From NCBI GenBank assembly GCA_937910425.1, contig CALEOJ010000386.1:1-44514 (forward strand): a stretch of 44,514 nucleotides of DNA, read 5' to 3'. A model generated the notes under the pieces. It saw only the letters and a program-made list of their open reading frames with translations. It did no database searches and was not told the origin of the DNA. This document shows, piece by piece, positions 34,728 to 42,118 of the stretch. Position numbers and translations under genes: made by a program. This stretch comes from an uncultured candidate division WPS-2 bacterium (GTDB taxonomy: Bacteria; Vulcanimicrobiota; Vulcanimicrobiia; Vulcanimicrobiales; Vulcanimicrobiaceae). Within the stretch, counting starts at the first letter, position 1. Each line of letters opens with the position of its first letter.

Positions 34728-34919
34728 TTATTTCCCCCGGCCGGCGCCGTTGCGCGCCGGGCGTGAGAGGACGTAGGAGGCGCCCTTCACGGGCGTCGGA
34801 GGAAGCGGCTCCCCGCGGACAACCGTCCGCTCGGGTCCGTTTTGCCCGCCGCGCGGGCCGATGATCTGGTATTCCCCGCTCTTGGGGGCTGTTTGTCCGG
34901 GTTTGTAATGGGGTTTCAC
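34728..34919 (-). CDS. YjzC-like small protein
   Basis: 63 aa, contained in the ORF track only as the tail of a longer shadow. The pattern YKPGQTAPKSGEYQIIGPRGG, then a TVVRGEPLPPTP motif, matches the YjzC family of small soluble proteins known from Bacillus and others; function is unknown. The start is a GTG at 34919 with GAGGAC upstream. First gene of a three-gene unit with the two DUF3892 proteins. The basic Gly/Arg tail is longer than in Bacillus. Confidence 0.8.
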   Translation of the reverse strand: MKPHYKPGQTAPKSGEYQIIGPRGGQNGPERTVVRGEPLPPTPVKGASYVLSRPARNGAGRGK

Positions 34920-34935
34920 GAGACTGGGTCCTCGC

Positions 34936-34944
34936 TGTGGATAA
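34936..34944 (-). promoter_or_regulatory. Perfect DnaA-box sequence
   Basis: TGTGGATAA on the plus strand is an exact TTATCCACA DnaA box on the minus strand, 17 bases upstream of the YjzC-like start. A second weaker match (TTGTGGACG) lies 13 bases further on. Two or three clustered boxes would suggest replication or DnaA control; a single perfect 9-mer can be chance. The rest of the 34920-35190 stretch holds no gene. Confidence 0.35.
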
Positions 34945-35190
34945 CCTGAGGATGTCTTGTGGACGTGTCCCAGGCTACGGTTTGCGAGTACCGAGGGGAG
35001 CGCCGGCTGGATTGAGGGAAAACCGTCAATGCCAAGGCGGTCGCTGCCCATCGGCATGCGCCCCCGGGGCCAGAAGGCGGCGGTTTCAGGCATCAATCTG
35101 TCCGCCGCTTTCGCGTTTCCTGGAGACGCTCGGGGTAGGTCGCATCCTCCCCTAGCCCGCCGCCGGGGTCCCGGCCAGCGGGAATTTCTG

Positions 35191-35679
35191 CTACGAGGCC
35201 GCCATGTCGGCCCCCGAGTCCGCCATCGCGTCGTCGAGGTCGTCCTGATCGATCGGGTCACTGATACCGGTGTCCTTGAAGATCAAGGCGATGACCCGGC
35301 CCGTGTCCGAGATCTTGAACGAGCAGATGACGCGCTTGGAGTAGTTCACGCTGCGGCGTGAGGTGAATTCCTCGATGAAACCCATGCGATCGAGCCAGTG
35401 GTAGGCCTGCCGACGCTCCTGCCATTCCTCGATGGAGAAGTCATGGAGGCACAGCTTGCTACCGTCTCCCTGGCGATCGATGATCGCCCGGAGCTCGGTT
35501 ACGTGCCTTTCCCAGCCGCGAAACCAATCCGGCTGCGTCACAAAGCGGAAGATCGCGTTGGTCACCGTCGACGGTCTCATGCCGAGATGGTGTGCCATCT
35601 CCTCGAGGGTCTGCCGCGAAGTCCGCGGCATCCGCAAGTAGACGGAGACCGACTCATCCGTTGCCTTCTTCGTCGCCAT
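35191..35679 (-). CDS. Putative DNA-binding regulator
   Basis: 162 aa from the ATG at 35679 (MATKKATDESVSVYLRMP). An N-terminal strand followed by TLEEMAHHLGMRPSTVTNAIFRFV reads as a ribbon-helix-helix or helix-turn-helix DNA-binding region. The middle (QERRQAYHWLDRMGFIEEFTSRR) resembles a winged-helix part. The C terminus is very acidic (DQDDLDDAMADSGAD). The combination suggests a small transcriptional or plasmid-type regulator. Family membership is not certain. It is divergent from the 55-aa protein at 35881 over about 200 bases. Confidence 0.62.
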   Translation of the reverse strand: MATKKATDESVSVYLRMPRTSRQTLEEMAHHLGMRPSTVTNAIFRFVTQPDWFRGWERHVTELRAIIDRQGDGSKLCLHDFSIEEWQERRQAYHWLDRMGFIEEFTSRRSVNYSKRVICSFKISDTGRVIALIFKDTGISDPIDQDDLDDAMADSGADMAAS

Positions 35680-35880
35680 GAGGGGCTGTACGAGAGGCCG
35701 CCCTGACGGTCCTGCCAGAAAATCGGCCAACCCATGACGCGTCTATGACAAACCAGACGCAAGAGCGAGCATGTGTTCGTATCGGACTGCAGAACCCAAC
35801 TGGAGGAGCTGCCGCCGGCGAAGGGATGCTCGGCTCAGTAGTATAAGCGAGCAATCACCTCCAGAAAGGACGGGTGTCCC

Positions 35881-36048
35881 ATGGCGAAAGTCGCTCCCTA
35901 CCACACAACTCGTCTCGAAGACCCGCCTGAGCGAAACGTCTATCACGACTACGACAACTGCCCCGCGGGGTCGCAGATCAAGCCCGAGCATAAGGCAAGT
36001 GGCACAGACGGTCGGCCGCGCTGCCTCGACTGCAAGGCGATGGACTAG
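35881..36048 (+). CDS. Small conserved-type protein, 55 aa
   Basis: Too short for the ORF track. The ATG at 35881 follows AAAGGA at the right distance. The protein starts MAKVAPYHTT, has VYHDYDNCPAGSQI in the middle and ends GRPRCLDCKAMD. The layout (H-D-x3-C-P-x-G then C-x2-C) resembles a family of 50-60 aa bacterial proteins with one Cys and a C-terminal Cys-x2-Cys, which could bind zinc or iron. Function is unknown. Confidence 0.72.
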   Translation: MAKVAPYHTTRLEDPPERNVYHDYDNCPAGSQIKPEHKASGTDGRPRCLDCKAMD

Positions 36049-36177
36049 CGAACCCGGCTCCTTGAACGACACCTGCCAGCGCGCGCCCGTCGGCTCGTCG
36101 GTCACGTATGGTGGCCCAAGTCGTCCTTTGAAATGGGCGATGAACAGAGCTCTGACCGGCTACCCGAGCGGGTTCGG

Positions 36178-36393
36178 CTAAGTGTGCGGCAGTCTATGCG
36201 AGCGAACGAGCTCATCGCCGATCTGGACGAGCTCGAAGACTCCGTCTCGTGTCCGTTCGAAGTAGCGTCCCGCCACCATGAAATGAGTGGAGTGGCCTGC
36301 GGCCACATCACGCTCGACTTTGCGCCGGATATAGTCGTTCGCCGCGGCGACCGCCACGCGCATTTCGTCGGTGAATTCCCCCATTTTGCGCAT
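36178..36393 (-). CDS. Small duplicated-family protein, copy 1 (GEFTDEM family)
   Basis: About 71 aa. Core pattern GEFTDEM, AAAND/E-x-IRR, GHSTHFM, ERTRDG-x-FEL and GDELVRSH. The same pattern is encoded on the opposite strand at 38632-38871, which proves that this reading frame is real, and not the antisense ORF at 36133-36456. Possible starts are the ATGs at 36393 and 36384. No known family, membrane helix or signal peptide. The N-terminal half is a long helix, the C-terminal half a small beta hairpin. Function is unknown. Confidence 0.72.
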   Translation of the reverse strand: MRKMGEFTDEMRVAVAAANDYIRRKVERDVAAGHSTHFMVAGRYFERTRDGVFELVQIGDELVRSHRLPHT

Positions 36394-36844
36394 AGTGTAC
36401 ACCCGGTACGCGAGGTGGCCAAGCATATCGTCCCCATGCGTTGTCGATTGCGCTAGGTCGGCGCGTCGGCTGCCAACTGCGCCGGCGTTTTGCCGCCTGG
36501 CAGCGGATCAACCACTCTCGCTCGCCGCTCGCTTTGGGGTCAGGGTACGGCGGCGGCTGTGTGAGTCCGAGAGGGTCTTTTGCGTATTTTGGATGATCGT
36601 GGGCGAACGCTTGAAGGTCGTCGTCATCCGAGCCTTCCGGCGGGCTCGCTACGGCGACGACTTGTTCGCGGTACTGCTCCCCGAAGGCTACTGTAATCGC
36701 CGTATCGTTTGTGACGCGCTGCGTGATGGCCGGGTCATCATCCGTTGAGAGTCGCTTCGCGTCCTTAAGCGCGCGATAGAGCTGACCGAAGGGCCTGGCG
36801 GCGCGTCGCATCCGGCTGCGGCGCTCGACGGCCGCGACGGTCAT
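36308..36844 (-). CDS. Hypothetical protein, probable
   Basis: 178 aa from an ATG at 36844 that overlaps the stop of the upstream ORF (ATGA). The first 95 residues look plausible (FGQLYRALKDAKRLSTDDDP; TVAFGEQYREQVVAVASPP), the middle is Pro-rich (LTQPPPYPDPKASGERE), and the end is Arg-rich and overlaps the start of the GEFTDEM gene by about 85 bases. The true stop may be earlier if a frameshift exists. No family was recognised; the coupling to its neighbour is the best evidence. Confidence 0.38.
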   Translation of the reverse strand: MTVAAVERRSRMRRAARPFGQLYRALKDAKRLSTDDDPAITQRVTNDTAITVAFGEQYREQVVAVASPPEGSDDDDLQAFAHDHPKYAKDPLGLTQPPPYPDPKASGEREWLIRCQAAKRRRSWQPTRRPSAIDNAWGRYAWPPRVPGVHYAQNGGIHRRNARGGRRGERLYPAQSRA

Positions 36845-37059
36845 CGCCGCGCTGACAACAGAGCCATGCACGCGCCGCGCTTGACGAGCGCGCTAGCTTT
36901 GCGGTAGGCAAGCACGAGACGCGCCGCGCGTAGCGTCTTCGCTGTGATCGCCGCGCGATCGACGAGGTCATAGCGCTCCGCCCACTGCGCTTCCTGTACC
37001 CCCGCCCGCCGCACCCGCGCCAACGCCGCCACCCGGAGCGCCACCCGCGCCGAAGCCAC
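36841..37059 (-). CDS. Small hypothetical protein
   Basis: 72 aa from a GTG at 37059 with AAGGG just upstream. Ala/Arg-rich and helical: QEAQWAERYDLVDRAAITAK is the most ordered part, ending KRGACMALLSARR. The stop is coupled to the next start by ATGA. No family. It lies 61 bases after the membrane protein at 37121 and may be part of the same transcript. Confidence 0.4.
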   Translation of the reverse strand: MASARVALRVAALARVRRAGVQEAQWAERYDLVDRAAITAKTLRAARLVLAYRKASALVKRGACMALLSARR

Positions 37060-37120
37060 GCCCTTAAGTTCGCCTGCGGTAGCCGCATGCTTGGGTCATC
37101 CGAAGTCGACGTCCCCATCG

Positions 37121-37717
37121 TCAATTCGACGATGTTGGCGGGTTCGGCTTCGGCGGCGGCGGTGCGACGGGCGGCGTTGCAGGACCAGACGTCTGTGCGG
37201 CTGGCGCGGCGGTCGTCGCTGCAGGTCCGACGTTGAGGCCCGGCTTCTTGGGATCTCCGACGGTAACTTTCGCGTTTGCATCCGGCGGAGTCAGTATCAG
37301 CATATAAAGGAGTCGGAGTAGAACCAGACGCTTGACGATGTGAAACACGAAAACGATGAGCGCTATGACGGTGATGATGAGCAGTACCGTACGATACGTG
37401 ACGACCCAACTCGACGAGGTTGTAACGATCGCGTAGTAAAACCCGACCGCGAGGAGAGCGAGCGTACAGTTCAGTACCAACGACCCGAGTTCGGCTCCAA
37501 TGTACGCTACCCCGGCGAGGACGTCTCCACGTGCCTTGTTTAGGATTGGAGCAAACTTCAGCATGTCGCTGAAGCCCGAGCCGATTCTTCGCGGTACAAA
37601 CATTACCACGGCGCGCAGAAGCCTCGCGACCGGGGACGTAAGGAGCGTCGCGGCGATGCCGATGGTGAGCGCGATCCATACGGCTGGATTTGTGAAGAAT
37701 TCTGTGATAGTCTGCAC
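37121..37717 (-). CDS. Membrane protein with Pro-rich cytosolic or periplasmic tail
   Basis: 198 aa from a GTG at 37717 preceded by GGGGAA. Four hydrophobic segments: WIALTIGIAATLLTSPVA, a region around VLAGVAYIGAELGSLVLNC, TLALLAVGFYYAIV and VLLIITVIALIVFVFHIV. The last 45 residues are a Pro/Ala/Thr-rich tail (PAATTAAPAAQTSGPATPP). No known family. The first gene of a leftward run (37717 to 36178) of unknown small proteins. Confidence 0.78.
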   Translation of the reverse strand: MQTITEFFTNPAVWIALTIGIAATLLTSPVARLLRAVVMFVPRRIGSGFSDMLKFAPILNKARGDVLAGVAYIGAELGSLVLNCTLALLAVGFYYAIVTTSSSWVVTYRTVLLIITVIALIVFVFHIVKRLVLLRLLYMLILTPPDANAKVTVGDPKKPGLNVGPAATTAAPAAQTSGPATPPVAPPPPKPNPPTSSN

Positions 37718-38466
37718 CGTTATTCCCCATCGGGTCGAGCACTAAGGTCGAGGGCGTCACGTTTTCGTCAGTGCGTTGTTGGCTACCCCATGACTCGAAG
37801 AGGTAAAAATCGGCCTAACGATCTCTAGTCCTGTGCCCCGTCGCTGAGCGGTCGCGCGGCGGCGGCTGCTTATTTCTTGCGCTTCGCTGCGATCTGGACG
37901 AACACCGGACTCGATGCGAGGCCGCGCGACAAAACCGCACGCCCAGCACCGGTCGGACCGCTAGCGGTGTACGCCGGAGCGCCAGCTCGGAGCGTCCCTG
38001 ATGAGGGACCACCCCATCGCGGTTATGCTCTCAGGGTTCCTCCGCGGCCGTCGGCGACGGGGCGGCGACGCCGGGTGTAGGCGCCCATGACAGGCGCGCG
38101 CCGCCGCCCCACGCCCATATTAGTACCTCCGCGGGGTCGGCGCTAGTCGGACCATCGACGCCAGTTGGCGCTGGTTCGACGATGTAAGACTTGCTTGAGA
38201 CTCTGTGCTCGCCAGGGACGGAAACGCCAAGGACCGGACGCGGGACCCGCGCCCTATACGACTGCACTCGGTCAGGTTAGCATTTGGGGATGCTGGAGCA
38301 TCGCGGCGTCCTGCAGTCGGCGTCCAATGTGCGATCGACGTCTTATTTGGAAGGCAGCGCACCGCTGTTCGAGGCTGGCTGACCTAGTCGGGCGAGGTGT
38401 CGATCTCGCCGACCCAGCAAGCAGCCAACTCCCGGCTGGGCGGGAGCCGCCAGCTTTACGAGTAGC
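37718..38466. other. Long intergenic region, no supported gene
   Basis: About 750 bases. ORFs (37877-38080 plus, 38165-38470 plus, 38120-38362 minus) lack ribosome binding sites and domain-like sequence. GC-rich inverted pieces such as GCGGGACCCGCGCCC near 38245 could form small hairpins. It ends at the iteron-like array, so the region may serve replication or regulation rather than coding. Confidence 0.45.
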
Positions 38467-38521
38467 GTGACAACCGTGACAACCGTGACAAACTCATTAT
38501 TTGGTGTCAACCGTGTCAAGG
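38467..38521 (+). repeat. Iteron-like 9-bp tandem array
   Basis: Five GTG-A/T-CAA-x-x units with exact 9-bp spacing in two blocks: GTGACAACC, GTGACAACC, GTGACAAAC (38467-38493), then 10 AT-rich bases (TCATTATTTG), then GTGTCAACC, GTGTCAAGG (38504-38521). The AT-rich spacer sits between the blocks. Such direct repeats are typical of Rep-binding iterons or of operators bound by small regulators. A perfect hairpin follows at once. The first gene downstream is the GEFTDEM copy at 38632. Confidence 0.8.
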
Positions 38522-38537
38522 TTGCTCTGTGAGCAAC
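38521..38537. promoter_or_regulatory. Perfect 7-bp hairpin next to the repeat array
   Basis: GTTGCTC-TGT-GAGCAAC: seven paired bases with a three-base loop, directly after the last 9-bp unit and about 95 bases upstream of the 38632 start. No T-run follows on the plus strand, so a simple terminator is unlikely. It may be a protein-binding palindrome or part of a small origin. Confidence 0.6.
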
Positions 38538-38631
38538 ACAACCTAACTAGCTGTCGCTCCGAGCCGAAAGTCGACCCTTTCGTTTGAGCGCCCTCAAGCG
38601 CGCCTCCGGGATGCGTGCTACTCTCAAGGCG

Positions 38632-38871
38632 ATGGGAGAGTTCACCGACGAGATGCTGAAGGCAATGGCCGCGGCGAACGAGCTGATAAGACGCGAGGTC
38701 ACGCAAGCCCTAGCCGACGGGCACTCGACGCACTTTATGCGCGAGGGGCGAATCATCGAACGCACGCGCGACGGCGACTTTGAGCTGATTAAGGTTGGCG
38801 ATGAGCTGGTGCGCTCGCATAAGGTGGCAACCGATCAGGGCTCTTCCGAGCCCCTTAGACCTGATCCCTAA
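38632..38871 (+). CDS. Small duplicated-family protein, copy 2 (GEFTDEM family)
   Basis: 79 aa from the ATG at 38632; the ORF-track start at 38584 adds residues absent from the paralogue. Shares GEFTDEM, AAANELIRREV, DGHSTHFMREGR, ERTRDGDFEL and GDELVRSHK with the protein encoded at 36178-36393. The C terminus adds about 15 unrelated residues. No known function. It lies just downstream of the iteron-like array and may be controlled by it. Confidence 0.74.
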   Translation: MGEFTDEMLKAMAAANELIRREVTQALADGHSTHFMREGRIIERTRDGDFELIKVGDELVRSHKVATDQGSSEPLRPDP

Positions 38872-38991
38872 TGCGCCTCACGACAGTTGACGTCTTTGTC
38901 ACCGCGAGAGGTTGGTCGTGATCAACCCACGCTGCGCGGCGGCGAGCGCCAGCGGCGGCGAGCTCTCTTGAACCTGCCGGCTAGTTCCATC

Positions 38992-39258
38992 ATGGTTGCA
39001 GTGGCGGCTGCGCTGCTAGGCTCCTATGCCGCGTATCGCGGTGCGCGGATCGCGCGCTGCATGTCCGACCGTCGGCGGTCCGTGGCCGCGATTCGCGAGC
39101 ACGCCAAGCACCTGTACGTAGCCGCGCTTGGACTATTCGCCTGCGCATTTCTCATGCACTGGATCTCGTACTTGACAATGGTCGCCCTCTTTCTTGCGAG
39201 CTATCTTGGCTGGCGACTCATAGCGACGCGAACGCTCGACGGGTACAACAGCGGCTAA
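38992..39258 (+). CDS. Small membrane protein
   Basis: 88 aa from the ATG at 38992; the ORF-track start at 38887 (TTG) adds an Arg-rich piece without hydrophobic character. Two or three hydrophobic segments: MVAVAAALLGSYAAYRGARI, HLYVAALGLFACAFLMHWI and LTMVALFLASYLGWRL, joined by a basic loop (CMSDRRRSVAAIREHAK). No family. It may be co-transcribed with the GEFTDEM copy 2. Confidence 0.55.
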   Translation: MVAVAAALLGSYAAYRGARIARCMSDRRRSVAAIREHAKHLYVAALGLFACAFLMHWISYLTMVALFLASYLGWRLIATRTLDGYNSG

Positions 39259-39594
39259 CCTGCGCGCCGCGCCGGTCGGTCTTTTTTGCGGCGTCGAAAG
39301 ACCTTGGCCACGCTCTTACGGCTGGGCTCGCTAAACCGAAGCGCAGCGGATTAATGCCGCGCCTGAGTTGCAGAGACTGGTGAGAGCCGTGTCGCAAGTA
39401 CCTTCGGAGCGACCAACTTTCGAGCTCTCGACACGGCTATCGCTCGCCTGTCCTTCTTCATTAGCAAAACGCGACGGTTCAAGGTGGCCCGCTATCGTCG
39501 CTGCCCCCAACCCCCAGCAGGGCAAGGGCGGTGCGACAGCAGAACCCTCCGCGCAGGTTCTGTCTTCCATGGCGGGCCGTGAAAGGGTGTTCAC
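39259..39594. other. Intergenic region upstream of the toxin
   Basis: 336 bases. The ORFs at 39368-39598 (plus) and 39331-39888 (minus) have no domain-like features and are not called. The region ends directly at the ATG of the lipoprotein-like leader (39595). It presumably carries the toxin promoter, but no clear element was picked out. Confidence 0.4.
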
Positions 39595-39661
39595 ATGAAA
39601 ATCGTACCGGGCCTTTTGGCCCTGGTATTGTGTGGAGGATGCATGCGTCATAGAAGGAGGG
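39595..39661 (+). other. Lipoprotein-like leader out of frame with the toxin
   Basis: An ATG at 39595 opens a frame MKIVPGLLALVLCGGC, a short signal-peptide-like start with Cys. It is in a different frame from the toxin. Loss of one G in the GGGG run at 39659-39662 would join it to the hydrophobic part of the toxin (VVVGGAALGV). The original toxin probably had this leader, so the present sequence shows a frameshift, a sequencing error or a slippery site. Confidence 0.5.
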
Positions 39662-40093
39662 GTGGTCGTAGGCGGCGCTGCGTTAGGCGTCGCCGAAGTA
39701 GCCGAACTTGTCGGCGACGTAGCACTAGCCGGGGCGATTCGCGGTGGCGTTGCAGCGAGTAGACGCGCGGCATGGCAGGCGCTTGAGAGCGCGGGGGGCT
39801 GGGTTAAAGGACGGTTCACGACTACAGCGGGGAGACTTCGCATTGCGGACCACCTGGACCCCGCTAAGAAAGTGCTCGGGGAAGCCAAGGACGTGGCGTA
39901 TCAGTCTCTAACCGCGCAGATTAAGGACGATATCGCATATGTTGAAGCAAACCCGGGGTACACGTTTATCCTGCGGCTTCGCGCCGGCGCGGACCCCACG
40001 AAGTTAAGCAAGCCCTTACAGAAGGTTATGGAAGACTTGATCGCTCGTGGTAGAGGTAGAATACAAGTGGGATCGGAGGATATACACCCGTGA
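39632..40093 (+). CDS. Tox-REase-7 nuclease-fold toxin
   Basis: 153 aa in this frame. Residues about 68-150 match the restriction-endonuclease-fold toxin domain 7 of polymorphic toxin systems: RIADHLDPAKKVLGEAKDVA, then YQSLTAQIKDDIAYVE, LRLRAGADPTKLSKPLQ and a final strand. The E-x-K pair in GEAKDV (about Glu84, Lys86) and the Asp of ADHLD fit the metal-dependent nuclease site, so DNA or RNA cleavage is expected. Before it is a glycine-rich hydrophobic stretch (VVVGGAALGVAEVAELVGDVALAGA). The GTG at 39632 has no ribosome binding site, and the leader at 39595 is out of frame, so expression is doubtful. The stop overlaps the next gene (GTGA). Confidence 0.78.
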   Translation: MEDACVIEGGVVVGGAALGVAEVAELVGDVALAGAIRGGVAASRRAAWQALESAGGWVKGRFTTTAGRLRIADHLDPAKKVLGEAKDVAYQSLTAQIKDDIAYVEANPGYTFILRLRAGADPTKLSKPLQKVMEDLIARGRGRIQVGSEDIHP

Positions 40094-40836
40094 CGCCATC
40101 ACGCGGTACGAAACCAGTGGCCGCGAGCCCTGACGTTGAGACGAAAGAATGGGCCCGCGTTCGTTCCTGGTCGCATTCGGCAAGGTCCGAACTTCAGAGC
40201 TCGCCGAGTACCGATGGTGCTCGCGAGCGCAATGAACTGGTGCGACGAAATCTTGCCGCTTCAGAGGGGCTTGTAGCTGAATTGCGGCAAGCCGGCGTTC
40301 CGCTAGAGGACATAGGTGAACTCTCGAATGTTCAATTGATGTACCCGAGCGCGGCACCCATCCTTTTGGCGCATCTTGAACGTCCCTATCCCGACGATAT
40401 TCGTATGGCGATCCTCCAGTCGTTACAGCGACCTTACGGAAGCGTTGTGTTCGAGCGACTTCGGGATCTGTTGAAGCATCACGCGGCGTCGCTTCCTCAG
40501 GACGTATCGGCCGGGTACGGCCATGCGATTGCAGCGAATGCGACGAAGGCGGACATTCCCGACCTCGTCGCCATGATCAAGGACCCCGCCCTCGGCATGG
40601 CACGCCTCTCCATCGCGCTACGAGCGGCGCGTTGGCGCGATGAACGCGTAGCGGAGGCAATTCGGCAACTTTTCCGGGAGCACTCGTTACCGTGGGCTGC
40701 CCTGCGCGCTGCACGACTGGCCAAGCTTTGGGACTTACGAGACGAGGTCCGTCCGTACCTCAACCATTCGACCGCCGATTTTCGGGAGGAGGCACGGGCA
40801 TACTTCCGGGCTTTGGATAAGGCTGCTGCGAAGTAG
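40090..40836 (+). CDS. HEAT-like repeat protein, putative immunity protein
   Basis: 248 aa, all helical with repeated helix pairs: LVAELRQAGVPLEDIGELSN, PAILLAHLERPYPDDIRMAILQSL, VFERLRDLLKHHAASLP, then DIPDLVAMIKDPALGMARLS and RDEVRPYLNHSTADFREEAR. The pattern fits HEAT/ARM-type repeats. The GTG start overlaps the toxin stop by four bases, the classic arrangement of a toxin followed by its immunity gene. HEAT-like immunity proteins are known in polymorphic toxin systems. The fit is by context; direct binding is untested. Confidence 0.75.
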   Translation: MTPSRGTKPVAASPDVETKEWARVRSWSHSARSELQSSPSTDGARERNELVRRNLAASEGLVAELRQAGVPLEDIGELSNVQLMYPSAAPILLAHLERPYPDDIRMAILQSLQRPYGSVVFERLRDLLKHHAASLPQDVSAGYGHAIAANATKADIPDLVAMIKDPALGMARLSIALRAARWRDERVAEAIRQLFREHSLPWAALRAARLAKLWDLRDEVRPYLNHSTADFREEARAYFRALDKAAAK

Positions 40837-40993
40837 ACGAAAGAAGCTCGTGGCATAGTCCGCCGTTTATCGTTTCGATGCAACGGCATTGCGACTGGAC
40901 CTGGTGTTGGGCGCATCAACTGCGCCTTCGCGAGTCCGCGCCGGGAGCCGGCGTGCGGGAGCGTTAGCCGCACGGGAGGGGATCAAAAATAAG

Positions 40994-41028
40994 AAGAGCC
41001 CGCTCCGGCCGAAGCCGAGCGGGCTCTT
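40994..41028 (-). terminator. Strong rho-independent-type hairpin, T-run on the minus strand
   Basis: A perfect 12-bp stem AAGAGCCCGCTC / GAGCGGGCTCTT with an 11-base loop. On the minus strand the stem is followed by CTTATTTTTG, a proper T-rich tail; on the plus strand no T-run follows. Thus it would best stop minus-strand transcription, although the neighbouring genes run on the plus strand. It lies in the 40837-41105 gap between the immunity gene and the DUF5677 gene. Confidence 0.6.
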
Positions 41029-41105
41029 CTCGGTAGCGCCAGGGAACGTGCCGCCTGTTACGGGTTCTTCGTACATGAGCTGATTGACATGCGGATCGGG
41101 TACAG

Positions 41106-41912
41106 ATGGACGAACGCTTGCCGACCAACCCCCTAATAGGTCTCGGACGAGAGCTGATCGCTCTCATCGAGAAAGCCGTCGATGTCCTGACGCCCGAGAC
41201 AGGCACGCCCTTGAGCCGACGAGACGTGGCGGCCCGACGGTGCGAGCTCCAGCTTGCGGTCCTTACGGTGAACGTCTCGGTTTCTGTGCTCTTGCTTTGC
41301 GAAGCTGGCGACGCACGCGGAGCGTACATTCTGCTGCGAAGCATCTACGAGTATCGCGTCAAAGCTGCTTACTTCCGAAAACACCCTAAGATCGCGTTCG
41401 AACAATACAAAAGCATCCAAGCTCGCCTGCATGCGCACCTCTCAAAGCTGAACCATCCAACACCGGGAATCACCGCGATCGTGGAAGCGGACCTTCGCGA
41501 ATGGCGCAAAACGGCTGGCGCAAGAGATGAGTATTCGGGTTCTGTGCAGTTTACGAAGATGGCGATGGACCTCGCCGACGACGCTCAGAAAAAGAAAGAT
41601 AAGCGTGGTCACGAGTACACAGCAGACAATCAGACACTCTATGGGATAGCTTCGCTCTACGCCCATGGTGACGTATCGCTTATGCACGAGGTGTTCCCTA
41701 ATTGGCGAGACGACAGCGATTGGACGATCGACGAATCTCGTGCAAATGTCAGTACGTCTACGGTCCTCTTCGGGCTGAACTCAATCCTAGCTTTGTATCT
41801 GAAGGAATTGGGAAGCGCTTACGGCCTGGACGTCACTGCCATACATGGGATCATGGGACGCATGCTCGCCTTGAACCAAAATCTTAGGATTACTGAGCCC
41901 GATACAGGGTAG
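41106..41912 (+). CDS. DUF5677 family protein
   Basis: 268 aa, mostly helical. The core LLLCEAGDARGAYILLRSIYEYRVKAAYF, HPKIAFEQYKSIQARLHAHL and the later TLYGIASLYAHGDVSLM match DUF5677, an all-helical family often found in defence or mobile regions and distantly like HEPN-type helical bundles. There is no clear R-x4-6-H ribonuclease motif. No membrane segment; cytosolic. Start at 41106 lies 78 bases after the strong hairpin. Function unknown; its location beside a toxin-immunity pair suggests accessory DNA. Confidence 0.82.
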   Translation: MDERLPTNPLIGLGRELIALIEKAVDVLTPETGTPLSRRDVAARRCELQLAVLTVNVSVSVLLLCEAGDARGAYILLRSIYEYRVKAAYFRKHPKIAFEQYKSIQARLHAHLSKLNHPTPGITAIVEADLREWRKTAGARDEYSGSVQFTKMAMDLADDAQKKKDKRGHEYTADNQTLYGIASLYAHGDVSLMHEVFPNWRDDSDWTIDESRANVSTSTVLFGLNSILALYLKELGSAYGLDVTAIHGIMGRMLALNQNLRITEPDTG

Positions 41913-41918
41913 AACCTC

Positions 41919-41936
41919 CGGGAGGACAGCCTCCCG
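41919..41936 (+). terminator. Hairpin after the DUF5677 gene
   Basis: CGGGAGG-ACAG-CCTCCCG: a perfect 7-bp stem with a four-base loop, 6 bases after the stop codon. No T-run follows, so it may slow or stop transcription only weakly or protect the mRNA end. Confidence 0.4.
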
Positions 41937-42118
41937 AACAGCCCCAGCGCTCTCGCACCGCAACTCGTATTCCCAGCCATTTCCCGACTCACGGCCTGGT
42001 GGTGCGCTCTCTCCTTGCGTCGCACGGACTGTCGGGTCAGGACCGACTTTGGGTGTCACGGATATTCACGGCGTAGACATCATCGCTAACGGATATTAAG
42101 ATTAAACGGTAAAGCGCG

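Noticed and set aside
36133-36456. 107-aa plus-strand ORF
   Set aside because: The opposite strand encodes the GEFTDEM protein, confirmed by a paralogue at 38632, so this is a shadow.
36765-37760. 331-aa minus-strand ORF
   Set aside because: Out-of-frame shadow of the membrane protein and the two small ORFs on the same strand.
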